DNA of 64,000 bases. Origin: JAYPHU01 sp038127535. GTDB lineage: Bacteria > Pseudomonadota > Alphaproteobacteria > Rhodospirillales > UBA2165. Positions within the stretch are counted from its first letter, which is position 1, and the number at the start of each line of letters is the position of its first letter. Of the stretch, positions 44,962 to 53,394 are shown piece by piece. The stretch lies in contig JAYPHU010000002.1 of assembly GCA_038127535.1 (NCBI GenBank), positions 1 through 64,000 on the forward strand. The letters run 5' to 3'. Below the pieces are notes generated by a model. That model had not been told where the DNA came from, did not search any database, and was given only the letters and a program-made list of their open reading frames with translations. The translations under genes and the position numbers were made by a program.

Positions 44962-45855
44962 ATGCTTTCCAACCTCACCCCTCGTCGGGCCATCATGGGC
45001 GCGGCCTTTACCTCGCTGATCATGGGCGGGTTTATCGTGATCTCCCGCTTCGGAGTCCGCGATGTAATTACCCCGGCTGATCTGACCTTCTTTCGCTATC
45101 TGTCGGGACTCGTTTTGCTGCCGATTTTCCTCAAGCGGCCGGTGGGAAATCTGGGCGGCGTCGGCTGGACCAAGGGGATTTTTCTCACCATCACGGCGGG
45201 CTGGGTATTCAATATGCTTCTGATGTCGGGATTTCACTTTGCGCCAGCGTCTCATGGCGCGGTTTTCGGTCCGGGCACCATGCCCAGCTTCACAGTGCTC
45301 CTAAGCTGGCTTATCCTGGGTGACAAGCTTACTCCCTGGCGGATCGCCGGACTAACGGTGATTTTCGTCGGCCTGATCATGCTCGGCGGCGGCGGCTTTT
45401 TCGAAAGCGCGCCCGACGCCTGGAAGGGTGATCTACTGTTTGCATCAGCCGCGCTTTGCTGGGCCGGGTTCGCCGTCGGCATGCGCAAGTGGAACATAGA
45501 TCCGCTGTACGGTATTTCCCTGGTAGCGGTGTTGAGCCTGATCACATTTACGCCGATCTATTTCGGACTATGCGAGCCGGCGTTTGGACGAGTGCCATGG
45601 CCGAACCTTCTGCTGCAATTGTTCTATCAGTGTATCCTGGTGGGTACGGTCGCGGTCACTCTGTTCACCATCTCCATCCCTGTGATCGGACCGGGCCGAA
45701 CGGCACTGTTCATGGTGCTGGTCCCGGTATTCGGCACGCTGCTGGCCATCCCGTTCCTGGGCGAGGTTCCCGGCATGTTAGAAATCTCCGGCATCGTCAT
45801 CGTGATCTGCGGCCTGTTAGCGGCTATGGGCTTGACACCGCCATGCGGCCGCTAA
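44962..45855 (+). CDS. EamA/DMT-family permease
   Basis: A 297-aa permease. I chose the ATG at 44962, where the sequence RRAIMGAAFTSLIMGGFIVIS begins the first helix; longer upstream extensions read through the divergent AEC gene. Repeat two begins GDLLFASAALCWAGFAVGMRK. Ten helices, as expected. Substrate unknown. Confidence 0.86.
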   Translation: MLSNLTPRRAIMGAAFTSLIMGGFIVISRFGVRDVITPADLTFFRYLSGLVLLPIFLKRPVGNLGGVGWTKGIFLTITAGWVFNMLLMSGFHFAPASHGAVFGPGTMPSFTVLLSWLILGDKLTPWRIAGLTVIFVGLIMLGGGGFFESAPDAWKGDLLFASAALCWAGFAVGMRKWNIDPLYGISLVAVLSLITFTPIYFGLCEPAFGRVPWPNLLLQLFYQCILVGTVAVTLFTISIPVIGPGRTALFMVLVPVFGTLLAIPFLGEVPGMLEISGIVIVICGLLAAMGLTPPCGR

Positions 45856-46160
45856 ACCGGACACAAGTCGACCCGTGGCTAGAACCGGCTTGAGATAGAT
45901 GGGAAATAATAGCCCCGGGAATAAAAGTAATGGCGAAACACGCGCGATGAGTTCGCCCCTCATTCCCCAGAAAAGCAAAAATTTATCGGTATTTCGCCGA
46001 AAAGTGCCCAATCGCCGTGTATCATTCACTAGTACCCTAGGCTCTTACAAAATGAAATAATTTAATCCAATCTCGGAAACTTTATAATGCTGTTTGTCGA
46101 TCTGACTGTTTGAACTGCAAACGTTATCGGCTGATATCGATATTTAACCTAGGAAGCCCA
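45856..46160. other. Intergenic region, no gene seen
   Basis: Downstream of the DMT gene. A short palindrome-like gccccgggaataa near 45911 is the only noticeable structure; no RNA gene, promoter or ORF of weight is supported. Confidence 0.4.
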
Positions 46161-46523
46161 ATGAAATATGTACTTTTAGTCGCTATCGGAATGCTGAGCT
46201 GGGGTCCGCAAAGTTTGGCGGCAGACGAAAATGGTAAATATATGGTCGTTGGGGATGGACGCATTTCCTGCGAAATTTGGAGTTCCCGACGAGGTGATAA
46301 TGGCGATGCCAGCACCAGTCTTGAACAATGGTTATTTGGCTATGTAACTAGCTTTAATCGATGGGTACCAAGTATCGTGAACATAGCAAGAGGATCTAAT
46401 CATGAGGGGCTAGTCGCGTGGGTAGACAACTACTGCTCCCGAAACCCAACACAAGACGTGGCAGATGCTGCTGAATTTTTGTTGGTTACATTACAGAAGA
46501 ACCGCGAGCTCTCAGATAAATAG
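46161..46523 (+). CDS. Small exported protein (Rap1a/Tai- or HdeA-like)
   Basis: A 120-aa secreted protein starting at ATG 46161, after aggaag. The N-terminus KYVLLVAIGMLSWGPQSLAADE is a signal peptide cleaved around residue 20. The mature part SCEIWSS, then EQWLFGYVTSFNRW and VAWVDNYCSRNPTQDVADAAE, has two conserved cysteines and the W-L-x-G-Y pattern of small alpha-helical periplasmic proteins related to the Rap1a/Tai family or HdeA. It has no adjacent toxin gene, so immunity function is not implied. Homology is suggestive only. Confidence 0.7.
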   Translation: MKYVLLVAIGMLSWGPQSLAADENGKYMVVGDGRISCEIWSSRRGDNGDASTSLEQWLFGYVTSFNRWVPSIVNIARGSNHEGLVAWVDNYCSRNPTQDVADAAEFLLVTLQKNRELSDK

Positions 46524-46735
46524 ACCGCTAGTCGTCAGAGCTTTAGATCCCCTGAACCAAGCTGATTATGGATTAAGTCCATGGCACAAACGGCTTCTAC
46601 AGTCGACCAGCTAGGCCAAGTCTCCCTAACCATCCTATCGCGTTTATGAGTTCGCCTAAAACCAGAGACCTACAATCACGTCTGCTACTTGTTTGATCGG
46701 ATCTCTACCTGAGCGCAAAGAACAAGGAACGCCAC
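46524..46735. other. Intergenic before transposase fragment
   Basis: No independent gene. The stretch from about 46700 continues in the reading frame of the transposase remnant that follows (LYLSAKNKERH), so some of it is more transposase sequence. Confidence 0.4.
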
Positions 46736-46870
46736 ATGCGCAAATTCAACGGTGTTCCAAAGGCATATTTCGGGCTATTTTTGAAGGAGTGTGATTGGCG
46801 GTTGAACAACAGTGATCCGTCAACTCAATTAATCCAGATAAGACAATGGGTTAAACGTCATCTAAGATAG
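46736..46870 (+). pseudogene. IS1595-family transposase C-terminal fragment
   Basis: The frame HMRKFNGVPKAYFGLFLKE, followed by CDWRLNN and QWVKRHLR and TAG 46868-46870, has the ISXO2/IS1595-type ending (K-FNG-x-x-F-x-LxLKECEWR). Only about 45 to 55 codons are left, the DDE core is absent and no terminal inverted repeat was found, so it is a relic of an inserted element. Confidence 0.65.
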
Positions 46871-47060
46871 TTATCTGGGTCAGCCCCAAAAGATAATGGT
46901 ACTGTCTAACGCTAGGCTGTAGAAGCAGAAGTTCTGGCAAATCCACTAGTACCGGATTTGCTTGATTACTAAAATAATGGTTTACGAGCATTGATATTGA
47001 GCTTTTTCTGCCTATTTCAATTAAAGGGTTCAAGGTCATGTCTATAGGATAGTTGCTAGC
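46871..47060. other. Intergenic before DUF3050 gene
   Basis: AT-rich, with no supported gene. It contains the promoter region of the following gene, but I cannot assign its elements. Confidence 0.35.
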
Positions 47061-47837
47061 ATGAGTGATCTGCTCCAAGCACGTTATGAGCTTCTTACGT
47101 CTCCAATCTTCAGACCTGACGCGATACGGACTATCGGTGACCTGCGAAAACTGATGGAGCATCACGTCTTCGCTGTCTGGGATTTTATGTGCCTGGTGAA
47201 AGCCCTGCAACGTGAATTAGCGCCCGTGCGCCGAGTATGGTTGCCGCCACGTGATCGTGAGGGAGCCCGGATGATTAACGAGATCGTTCTATGTGAAGAA
47301 AGCGATTACGGTCCAGATGGAGAGACACCATTATCTCATTTTGAATTGTATCTGGAGAGTATGCGCGAAGTGGGCGCGGATACAGCCCGTATAGAGAATT
47401 TTATTTACACCGTCGCTCAAAGAGGCTTTGACCAAGCATTAAACGAGGCGAACCTACCTTCGGCAATTGATCAGTTCGTTAAGCATACATTCGGTATAAT
47501 CAGATCCAACAAACCCTGGATTATATGTGCCACTTTTGCTCATGGACGTGAGTCGATCATTCCCGATATGTTCCAACACTTTAGAAAATCGCAAGCGATG
47601 CAGAGCCTAGATTGCCCTGCATTTGACTACTACCTTGCCCGCCACATCGAAGTAGACGGCGGGGCCACAAACAGTCCGGGACACGGCGAATTAGCACTTC
47701 GTCTTTTGAACAGATTGTGCGAAGACATTCCTAGCAGGCTCGCCGAGGCTGAGAACGCTGGAGTGGACGCTTTGCGGATGCGAGGCCGGTTCTGGCGTGG
47801 AATTGCTTCACAGCTGAAAATAAAAACAGCAGCGTAG
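47061..47837 (+). CDS. DUF3050 (haem-oxygenase-like fold) protein
   Basis: A 258-aa protein of the DUF3050 type. The N-terminal half reads LRKLMEHHVFAVWDFMCLVKALQ, followed by INEIVLCEESDYGPDGE, both family hallmarks. PWIICATFAHGRESIIPDMFQ and HFEVDGGAT-type segments in the C-terminal half could hold a metal-ligand E and H pair. DUF3050 proteins are related to TENA/haem-oxygenase-like metal oxidases and modify unknown substrates. No partner gene is adjacent. It is flanked by a transposase relic and a VOC fragment. Confidence 0.75.
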   Translation: MSDLLQARYELLTSPIFRPDAIRTIGDLRKLMEHHVFAVWDFMCLVKALQRELAPVRRVWLPPRDREGARMINEIVLCEESDYGPDGETPLSHFELYLESMREVGADTARIENFIYTVAQRGFDQALNEANLPSAIDQFVKHTFGIIRSNKPWIICATFAHGRESIIPDMFQHFRKSQAMQSLDCPAFDYYLARHIEVDGGATNSPGHGELALRLLNRLCEDIPSRLAEAENAGVDALRMRGRFWRGIASQLKIKTAA

Positions 47838-47933
47838 ATCTCTTTAACGCGGCATTAAGCCTAATCTATCTCAATTATCCCTCTACAAAACTAATTAATT
47901 CGCATCCCAACCACTGGCTAATACCAGTTTGTA

Positions 47934-48101
47934 CTAAGTGTTGGGATCGTTGGTCAGGAACTCGATCTCGTCTCCATTGTCGCGGATCGCCCGGTCGGAC
48001 ACCGCGACTCCCATCACCCGCGTGCAGAATTCGAACATGGGTTCGCATTCTGCCACCCAGATGCCGGCGTGGTTGAGGCTAATTCTCGGTAGTTGGCTCA
48101 T
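47934..48101 (-). pseudogene. VOC protein N-terminal fragment
   Basis: A 55-codon frame, LPRISLNHAGIWVAECEPMF then YTRVMG-like CTRVMGVAVSDRAI, reproduces the first repeat of a VOC-family dioxygenase or lyase, ending in NDPNT before TAG 47934-47936. The second repeat with its metal ligands is absent. It lies 27 bp downstream of ligJ on the same strand, so it may once have belonged to that operon. Confidence 0.65.
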
Positions 48102-48128
48102 GATCGTCTTCTCTATTTTTACGTGCCT

Positions 48129-49136
48129 CTATACTTTGAGGCGCGGATAGACCCGGCGGGCATTGCCTTCGAAGATCAACTGCTTCTCATCATCGTTGAG
48201 GTGCGGCGTCGCATCGATATAGCGCTTCGTATCGTCATAGTTATGCCCGGTGGTGGGGTCGATGCCTTTCACTGCGCCCAGCAGTTCAGACGCGAACAGG
48301 ATGTTCTTGACCGGGATCACCTTGGACATGCAGTCAATGCCCGCCTGGTGATAGACGCAGGTGTCAAAGAACACGTTGTCCAGCAAGTGATCCTCCAGCA
48401 ACGGCTTGCCCATATCCTGGGCCAAACCCCGATACCGGCCCCAGTGGAACGGCACCGCGCCGCCACCGTGGGGGATGACGAATTTCAGCGTCGGGAAATC
48501 CTTGAACAGATCACCCAGGATCAATTGCATGAACGCCGTCGTGTCGGCGGCGATATAGTGCGCGCCGGTGGCGTGGAAGTTCGGATTGCAGGAGCTGGAG
48601 ACGTGGATCATCGCCGGGACCTGCAGTTCTTCCATCTTTTCATAGATCGGATACCACCACTTGTCGGTTAGCGGCGGATCGGTCCAGTACGCGCCCGACG
48701 GATCGGGGTTCAGGTTGCAGCCGACAAAGCCCAGCTCGTTGACGCAGCGCTCCAGTTCCGGGATGGAGTCCTTGGGCTCGGCCCCCGGAAACTGCGGCAA
48801 CTGGCAAACGCCGATGAAATTGTCGGGATACAATTGGGTGATCCGGTAGATCATGTCGTTGGAGGCCTGAGACCATTCGATGGAGGTCTCCGCCGTGCCC
48901 AGGTGATGGCCCATGCCGGAGGCGCGGGGTGAAATAATGGTGACATCGGTACCGCGTTCCAGCTGCTTTTGCCGCTGGTTCGGCTCGATGGTTTCCTTGA
49001 TCTCGTCGTCGGTGAAATCCAGGAGTTCAATGGTGCGTTTGTAGTTGCCGTCCTCGACCGACTTCAACTGGTCCTGACGCCATTGTTTGAATTTTTCCGG
49101 CTCGGTCGTGTAGTGGCCATGAATATCGATGATCAT
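48129..49136 (-). CDS. ligJ: 4-oxalomesaconate hydratase (LigJ type)
   Basis: A 335-aa metallo-dependent hydrolase-superfamily protein with strong similarity to LigJ of the protocatechuate 4,5-cleavage pathway. MIIDIHGHYTTEP holds the metal-binding HxH at residues 6-8, GCNLNPDPSGAYWTDPPLTD is near the substrate site, IHVSSSCNPNFHATGAHYI and KFVIPHGGGAVPFHWGRYRG carry further ligands, and GNARRVYPRL is the typical C-terminus. It hydrates 4-oxalomesaconate to 4-carboxy-4-hydroxy-2-oxoadipate. Upstream on the same strand lies an HpcH/HpaI aldolase, 21 bp away. Confidence 0.9.
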   Translation of the reverse strand: MIIDIHGHYTTEPEKFKQWRQDQLKSVEDGNYKRTIELLDFTDDEIKETIEPNQRQKQLERGTDVTIISPRASGMGHHLGTAETSIEWSQASNDMIYRITQLYPDNFIGVCQLPQFPGAEPKDSIPELERCVNELGFVGCNLNPDPSGAYWTDPPLTDKWWYPIYEKMEELQVPAMIHVSSSCNPNFHATGAHYIAADTTAFMQLILGDLFKDFPTLKFVIPHGGGAVPFHWGRYRGLAQDMGKPLLEDHLLDNVFFDTCVYHQAGIDCMSKVIPVKNILFASELLGAVKGIDPTTGHNYDDTKRYIDATPHLNDDEKQLIFEGNARRVYPRLKV

Positions 49137-49157
49137 CTCTCTGTCTCCTGTCTTTTC

Positions 49158-50018
49158 TTAGCTGCGGCCGGTCAGTTCCAGGCCTTTTTCCAGGCCGGCA
49201 TAAGACCGGGTAGGCCCGGACATGATGAACCGGTAGCCCTCGTCCATGATGCGCTGCATGTTGCCCGGATTGGCGTGGGGGTGTCCGACCACTACATTAT
49301 TGTCCTTACAAATCTTGACCACTTCGGCCATGGCCTTCAGCAGTTCCGGATGGTCATATTCGCGGGGGTAGCCCAGTTCCTGGCCCAGATCGCCCTCGCC
49401 GATCAGGATCACCCCGATGCCCGGCACGTTTTTCAACATGTCTTCCAGGTTGTCGATGCCCTTGGTGTCCTCGATCTGGATGACCACCAGGATTTCCCCG
49501 TTCGGGTCCAGCGGCCAGACGTCGGCCTTTTTATAATATTCCTGATTGGTGAGGCCCCAATAACGGCAGGCCCGGGTCGGTCCGTCGCCGCGGATGCCCT
49601 GGGGCTCGAAATTCGGTTTGTCGGGCAGGCGCGGATACCGGCAGGCGGCCACCGCGTTATAAGCTTCTTCAGCGGTCGAAATATGCGGCCAGACAACGCC
49701 GTAGACGCCGCTGTCGAGCGCCTGCTTGGCCTGCCACTGCGCCATCTCCACCCCGTTGACCGGCACCCGGACCAGCGGCGTCACCGCCGGCGCGACCGAG
49801 TCCGAGCTCGCGATGGCGCGGCGATCCAGCATGAACTGCAGCGCCATACTCAACTCGCCCGCATCCCACGGATTGTGTTCCGCTTCGAAGACGATGCCGT
49901 CGAACTTGCTGTTGGTCATGGCGATTGCCGATTGCTGGTCGATCGGCGAGAAGGCGGAAAAGGCGATGCCCTTTTCCAGGGCCGCGATTATGCCGTTCAG
50001 GCGAGGCAGGTCGCTCAT
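49158..50018 (-). CDS. HpcH/HpaI-type class II aldolase
   Basis: A 286-aa aldolase/citrate-lyase-family TIM barrel. FDGIVFEAEHNPWD, VVIQIEDTKGID and VILIGEGDLGQEL give the metal-binding glutamate and aspartate. WPHISTAEEAYNAVAACRYP is the family's conserved phosphate/carboxylate-binding segment. These enzymes cleave 4-hydroxy-2-oxoacids to pyruvate and an aldehyde or oxaloacetate. Next to ligJ it could split 4-carboxy-4-hydroxy-2-oxoadipate, normally the job of the LigK/GalC RraA-like aldolase, so this would be a non-orthologous replacement (inferred). It is the first gene of the ligJ operon and divergent from the LigB-like dioxygenase. Confidence 0.85.
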   Translation of the reverse strand: MSDLPRLNGIIAALEKGIAFSAFSPIDQQSAIAMTNSKFDGIVFEAEHNPWDAGELSMALQFMLDRRAIASSDSVAPAVTPLVRVPVNGVEMAQWQAKQALDSGVYGVVWPHISTAEEAYNAVAACRYPRLPDKPNFEPQGIRGDGPTRACRYWGLTNQEYYKKADVWPLDPNGEILVVIQIEDTKGIDNLEDMLKNVPGIGVILIGEGDLGQELGYPREYDHPELLKAMAEVVKICKDNNVVVGHPHANPGNMQRIMDEGYRFIMSGPTRSYAGLEKGLELTGRS

Positions 50019-50185
50019 AACTGATCATCCCCGGTTTTGGTTTGTTTTATGGTCCTTCGTTTTCATATCCGCCACCCTATATTGCAAGGCTTTTGTCGCG
50101 AAAGCGCCATGTTGCGCCGGGTATTCGCGCCTTGCCGAGCCCCATCCGGCGGCTTAACGTAGCCGGGCCGAGAGGGAGGAAATTG

Positions 50186-51196
50186 ATGGCGGAAATTGTC
50201 GCCGGATTCGGATCATCGCACAGTCTTATCCTGGTCATGGAACCGGAGGATTGGGTGGCGCGTGCCAAGTTCGACCGCACCATCAGCCATCCCTATCGCG
50301 GCAAGGAGTATACGTTCGACGAGCTCAAGGAAATCCGCACGGACAAAGACTATGAAACCCTCTGCGGCGATGCCCAGCGGCAGATCCATCATGACCGCAA
50401 CCAAGCCGCCATCGCCAATCTGGGCGACACGATCCGGGAGGTGAACCCGGACGTCCTGGTGGTCATCGGCGATGATCAGAACGAATGGTATTCTGCCGCC
50501 ATGCAGCCGGCGATCACCATCTTTCACGGCGACGGCATTCTGAACTCGGCCTACGACCCGAAGGATCATGAACACAAGCATCCCACCATCCAGATGGTGG
50601 AAAGCAAACGCCACACGCCCGAAGACACGCTTTACCCTGTAGCGTCAGAGCTGGCGGAACACATGATCACCACGGCGGCGGCCAATGATTTCGAGGTCAC
50701 CTCATCCAAGGACATGCCCCATGACAAGAACGGCAAGCCCATCGGCATTGGCCATGCCTATACGTTCATCTATCGCCGGGTGCTGCAGGACAAGCCAATC
50801 ACCATGGTACCGATACTGGTGAACACCTATTACCCGCCCAACAAGCCGTCACCCCGGCGCTGCTTCGAGTTCGGCAAGACGCTCGGCAAGGCGATCCGCT
50901 CCTGGGACGGCAATCAGCGGGTCGCGCTGTTGGGCTCAGGCGGGCTGAGCCATTTTGTGATTGATGAGGATTGGGACCACCGGATGCTGGAGGCCATGAG
51001 CACCGGCGACTTCCAGGTCCTGGTGGACGAGCCCGACATCATCTACCGCTCCGGCACGTCGGAGGTGAAGAACTGGCTGATCATGCTGGGCGCCATCTCG
51101 GACTGTGACTTCGAAATGGAGCTGATTGATTACGTACCGTGCTACCGGTCGGAGGCCGGCACCGGTACGGCAATGGGATTTGCCGCCTGGCGCTAA
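50186..51196 (+). CDS. LigB-like class III extradiol ring-cleavage dioxygenase
   Basis: A 336-aa protein from the ATG 50186, after the strong gggagga. IVAGFGSSHSLILVMEP places His12 like the first iron ligand of LigB. At the second ligand position VLVVIGDDQNEWYS has DDQN where LigB has DH, so that ligand is altered or supplied by a neighbouring residue. LLGSGGLSHFVID and SGTSEVKNWLIM give the catalytic histidine and a glutamate. No LigA-type alpha subunit is fused or adjacent. It probably opens protocatechuate or a related catechol. It is divergent from the HpcH/ligJ genes and followed after 37 bp by a RidA gene. Confidence 0.78.
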   Translation: MAEIVAGFGSSHSLILVMEPEDWVARAKFDRTISHPYRGKEYTFDELKEIRTDKDYETLCGDAQRQIHHDRNQAAIANLGDTIREVNPDVLVVIGDDQNEWYSAAMQPAITIFHGDGILNSAYDPKDHEHKHPTIQMVESKRHTPEDTLYPVASELAEHMITTAAANDFEVTSSKDMPHDKNGKPIGIGHAYTFIYRRVLQDKPITMVPILVNTYYPPNKPSPRRCFEFGKTLGKAIRSWDGNQRVALLGSGGLSHFVIDEDWDHRMLEAMSTGDFQVLVDEPDIIYRSGTSEVKNWLIMLGAISDCDFEMELIDYVPCYRSEAGTGTAMGFAAWR

Positions 51197-51233
51197 GCCG
51201 GGCATCACTATTTTCAGAGGAGGACACACTCAA

Positions 51234-51620
51234 ATGCCGAAACGCGAAGCACTCACCGGACCCAATATCCCCGAACACAACCAGCCGTTCCCGCCGGCGG
51301 TCAAAGTCGGCAACATGGTCTTTTCCGCGGCCGTGGGCGGCGACGATCCGGAAACCCACGAGATTCCGGAAGACATCGAGGCCCAGGTGAAGAACATGTT
51401 CCAGAACGTCCGCAATATTATGGAGCGAGCCGGTGGCTCCCCGGCGGATATCGCCAAGGCGTCGGTCTATGTGAAGGACCGGGACGACCGCAAATTCATC
51501 AACCCGGAATGGATCAAGATGTTTCCCGACGAGGACGACCGACCGGTGCGCCACACCTCGATCCACGACATGGTCCCGGGCCGTAAGGTCCAGATCGAAT
51601 TCATCGCGGTTATGGATTAG
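51234..51620 (+). CDS. RidA-family enamine/imine deaminase-like protein
   Basis: A 128-aa RidA (YjgF/YER057c/UK114) protein starting at ATG 51234 after gaggagg. NQPFPPAVKVGNMVFSAAVG corresponds to the first strands, and NVRNIMERAGGSPADIAKASVYV to the helix-strand segment. RPVRHTSIHDMVPGRKVQIE takes the place of the conserved R-x-x-x-x-V segment, with the arginine that binds carboxylate. It may remove reactive enamines or catalyse a step in aromatic degradation, since RidA-type enzymes occur in such operons. Confidence 0.85.
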   Translation: MPKREALTGPNIPEHNQPFPPAVKVGNMVFSAAVGGDDPETHEIPEDIEAQVKNMFQNVRNIMERAGGSPADIAKASVYVKDRDDRKFINPEWIKMFPDEDDRPVRHTSIHDMVPGRKVQIEFIAVMD

Positions 51621-51639
51621 GGGTCTAGAGAATGATTTC

Positions 51640-52366
51640 AGACGGTAATCTCGTCGCCCAGCTCGGTCCGGCATACCAACTGCGATCAAGGCGAGAAGCA
51701 CTTGCATAACAGTTGTAATTAGGAGAGTGCCTAGAATTGCTTTGCCCATCGTGTTTTTCGGAGCCAAGGTTTCTTCAGGCATATTGACCACGCCTTCAAA
51801 CCCGATGACGGCAAAGAATGCCAGAATAGCGGTAGAGACGATCCCGCCTACCGATATAACGGCCACGAGTATTCCAATTTCAACCAATGTAATCGCGGCG
51901 GCCACCCCCACACTTTCCGTGACCCCGCATTGGACAAGAAGACCAATCGCGCCCACGGACAGCAGGGCAATGATCGGCGTGGGAATGTCGATCAAATCAA
52001 TGACATAGCCCGCGAAACCTAACACGATTGTGGCACTGGAAATGATAGCCGTCAGCGCGACCCCCACCCCGAAAATCACACCCGGTCTACGTCCAAAAGC
52101 CACCTTAGCGTAAAGAGATGCGACCGCGGCTTACGGAAATCTCCGCGACAGAGTCGCGTAACTAACCGCAGTTATCCCCGCCACAACAGTTTCTAGGACA
52201 AAGGCAATGGGGCCCTTGATCCGGCAACGTCAACGACATTGCCGATAAGCACACAGATACCCGCGCCGACGGTGAAACCGACCCCGTAAAGAACAAGGAT
52301 CGGAGGTCCGAGAACACGCAGCAATACGTGTTCCCTTGGTGACTCTCCCGTGTTCTTATTGGCCAT
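51640..52366 (-). pseudogene. APC-family amino-acid permease, disrupted
   Basis: Minus-strand frame MANKNTGESPREHVLLRVLG leads to YGVGFTVGAGICVLIG, the glycine-rich first helix of APC permeases. After a frameshift the sequence continues with VAGITAVSYATLSRRFP, then TAA, and next VIFGVGVALTAIISSATIV to FFAVIGFEGVVNMPEET and GTLLITTVMQVLLALIAVG. The C-terminal third is lost at about 51640. One frameshift, one in-frame stop and a missing end show that the gene is dead. Confidence 0.82.
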
Positions 52367-52413
52367 GGACTGTTAAACTTATCCTCTGCAGTTCACCCCA
52401 GGCGCGCGCCATT

Positions 52414-52920
52414 TTACTCCCCGACCCCCTTCAAATGAATGGACCGCCACTCGGCGGCGGGGCGCTGGGCTTCCAGGGTCTCCTCGCCGGTCAGGTGTTC
52501 GGCGAGATTTAGGATAACGTAGCTCGCGCCTTCATGGCCGGCGGAGATGGCGATATCGCACCACATGTAGGGCAGGGTATAAGATTGCCGGACACCGTCG
52601 CCCTTTCTGCACATTAGGGACAAAAACATGTGGGCCTGGGGCACGTTGTCGGCGGCTGCCTCCAGAAACAGTTCCCGCGTCCGGTCAAAATTCCGGGGCA
52701 CGCCGCTACCGGTGTAATAGAGCCTACCGAGCGCGCTTTTCACTTTGGCCGAGCCCTCGTCCGCCAGATTGCCCCAGATGAAGGCGGCGTTGCCGAATTC
52801 GCCGATATTATATGCGGTGGTGCCCTTGTTGAACTCGGCTTCGAGGGTTTATTGCGCGCGCGCAGGCCCGCCGGTCCACCCCGCAGCCAACACAACAATC
52901 ACAACAAAAACTCTCCACAT
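52414..52920 (-). pseudogene. Sel1-repeat protein with a nonsense codon after the signal peptide
   Basis: The frame begins WRVFVVIVVLAAGWTGGPARAQ, a full signal peptide ending in ARAQ, and meets TAA at codon 24 (52849-52851). It then stays open for 145 codons as LEAEFNKGTTAYNIGEFGNA, SALGRLYYTGSGVPRNFDRTR and GDGVRQSYTLPYMWCDIAISAG, typical Sel1-like repeats. The rest of the gene is intact, so it is either a recent single-nucleotide loss or a base-call error. The two Sel1-type genes face each other, with ~95 bp between them. Confidence 0.72.
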
Positions 52921-53015
52921 TAGTCGAGTACGGGATAGGCGAACGGGGACATACGAGTCGGATTTCGCCGCGCCCATCATTGGTATATGCTTGGGCAAAC
53001 GGAAGGACCTGCCCC

Positions 53016-53330
53016 ATGCGCATCGGCGTCATCGCCCTTTGTCTTGTTTTTGGTCTCGGTCGTGTAGCCGCGTGCGGCCCGGCGGCGGGCTCGTCCTTCG
53101 AAGACGGCAAGAACTATGAGACCGCACTCAAGATTCTGCTGCCCCACGCGGAGGCAGGGAAGGCGGAGGCGCAGTTAATGGTGGCCGACATGCTCAATAT
53201 CGGCCGGGGTGTGGCCCGAGACAACGCCGCCGCCACCATGTTGTATCACGAGGACCCCGCCCAGGGGAACGAACAGGCAATCCAGATGCTGGACCAGGGC
53301 ATGCGGCTGCTGAGTGAAAGCACGGACTAG
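53016..53330 (+). CDS. Small exported Sel1-like protein
   Basis: A 104-aa protein starting at ATG 53016. The start IGVIALCLVFGLGRVAACGPA is a signal peptide and perhaps a lipobox-like region (VAAC). The mature part has one Sel1-type unit, AEAQLMVADMLNIGRGVARDNA, with a truncated second. It may be an adaptor of periplasmic complexes. Its relation to the neighbouring Sel1 pseudogene suggests a duplicated locus. Confidence 0.6.
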   Translation: MRIGVIALCLVFGLGRVAACGPAAGSSFEDGKNYETALKILLPHAEAGKAEAQLMVADMLNIGRGVARDNAAATMLYHEDPAQGNEQAIQMLDQGMRLLSESTD

Positions 53331-53394
53331 CGTTTAGGAGTATCCTTCCATCGACTTTCTCCACCAACTCGACGGCGTCACGCTCTATGTTCTG

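Noticed and set aside
51081..52103. A single 340-aa minus-strand gene covering RidA and part of the LigB-like gene
   Set aside because: Only the first ~150 residues are permease-like. The rest is the antisense translation of RidA and the dioxygenase, both of which have good start sites and motifs.
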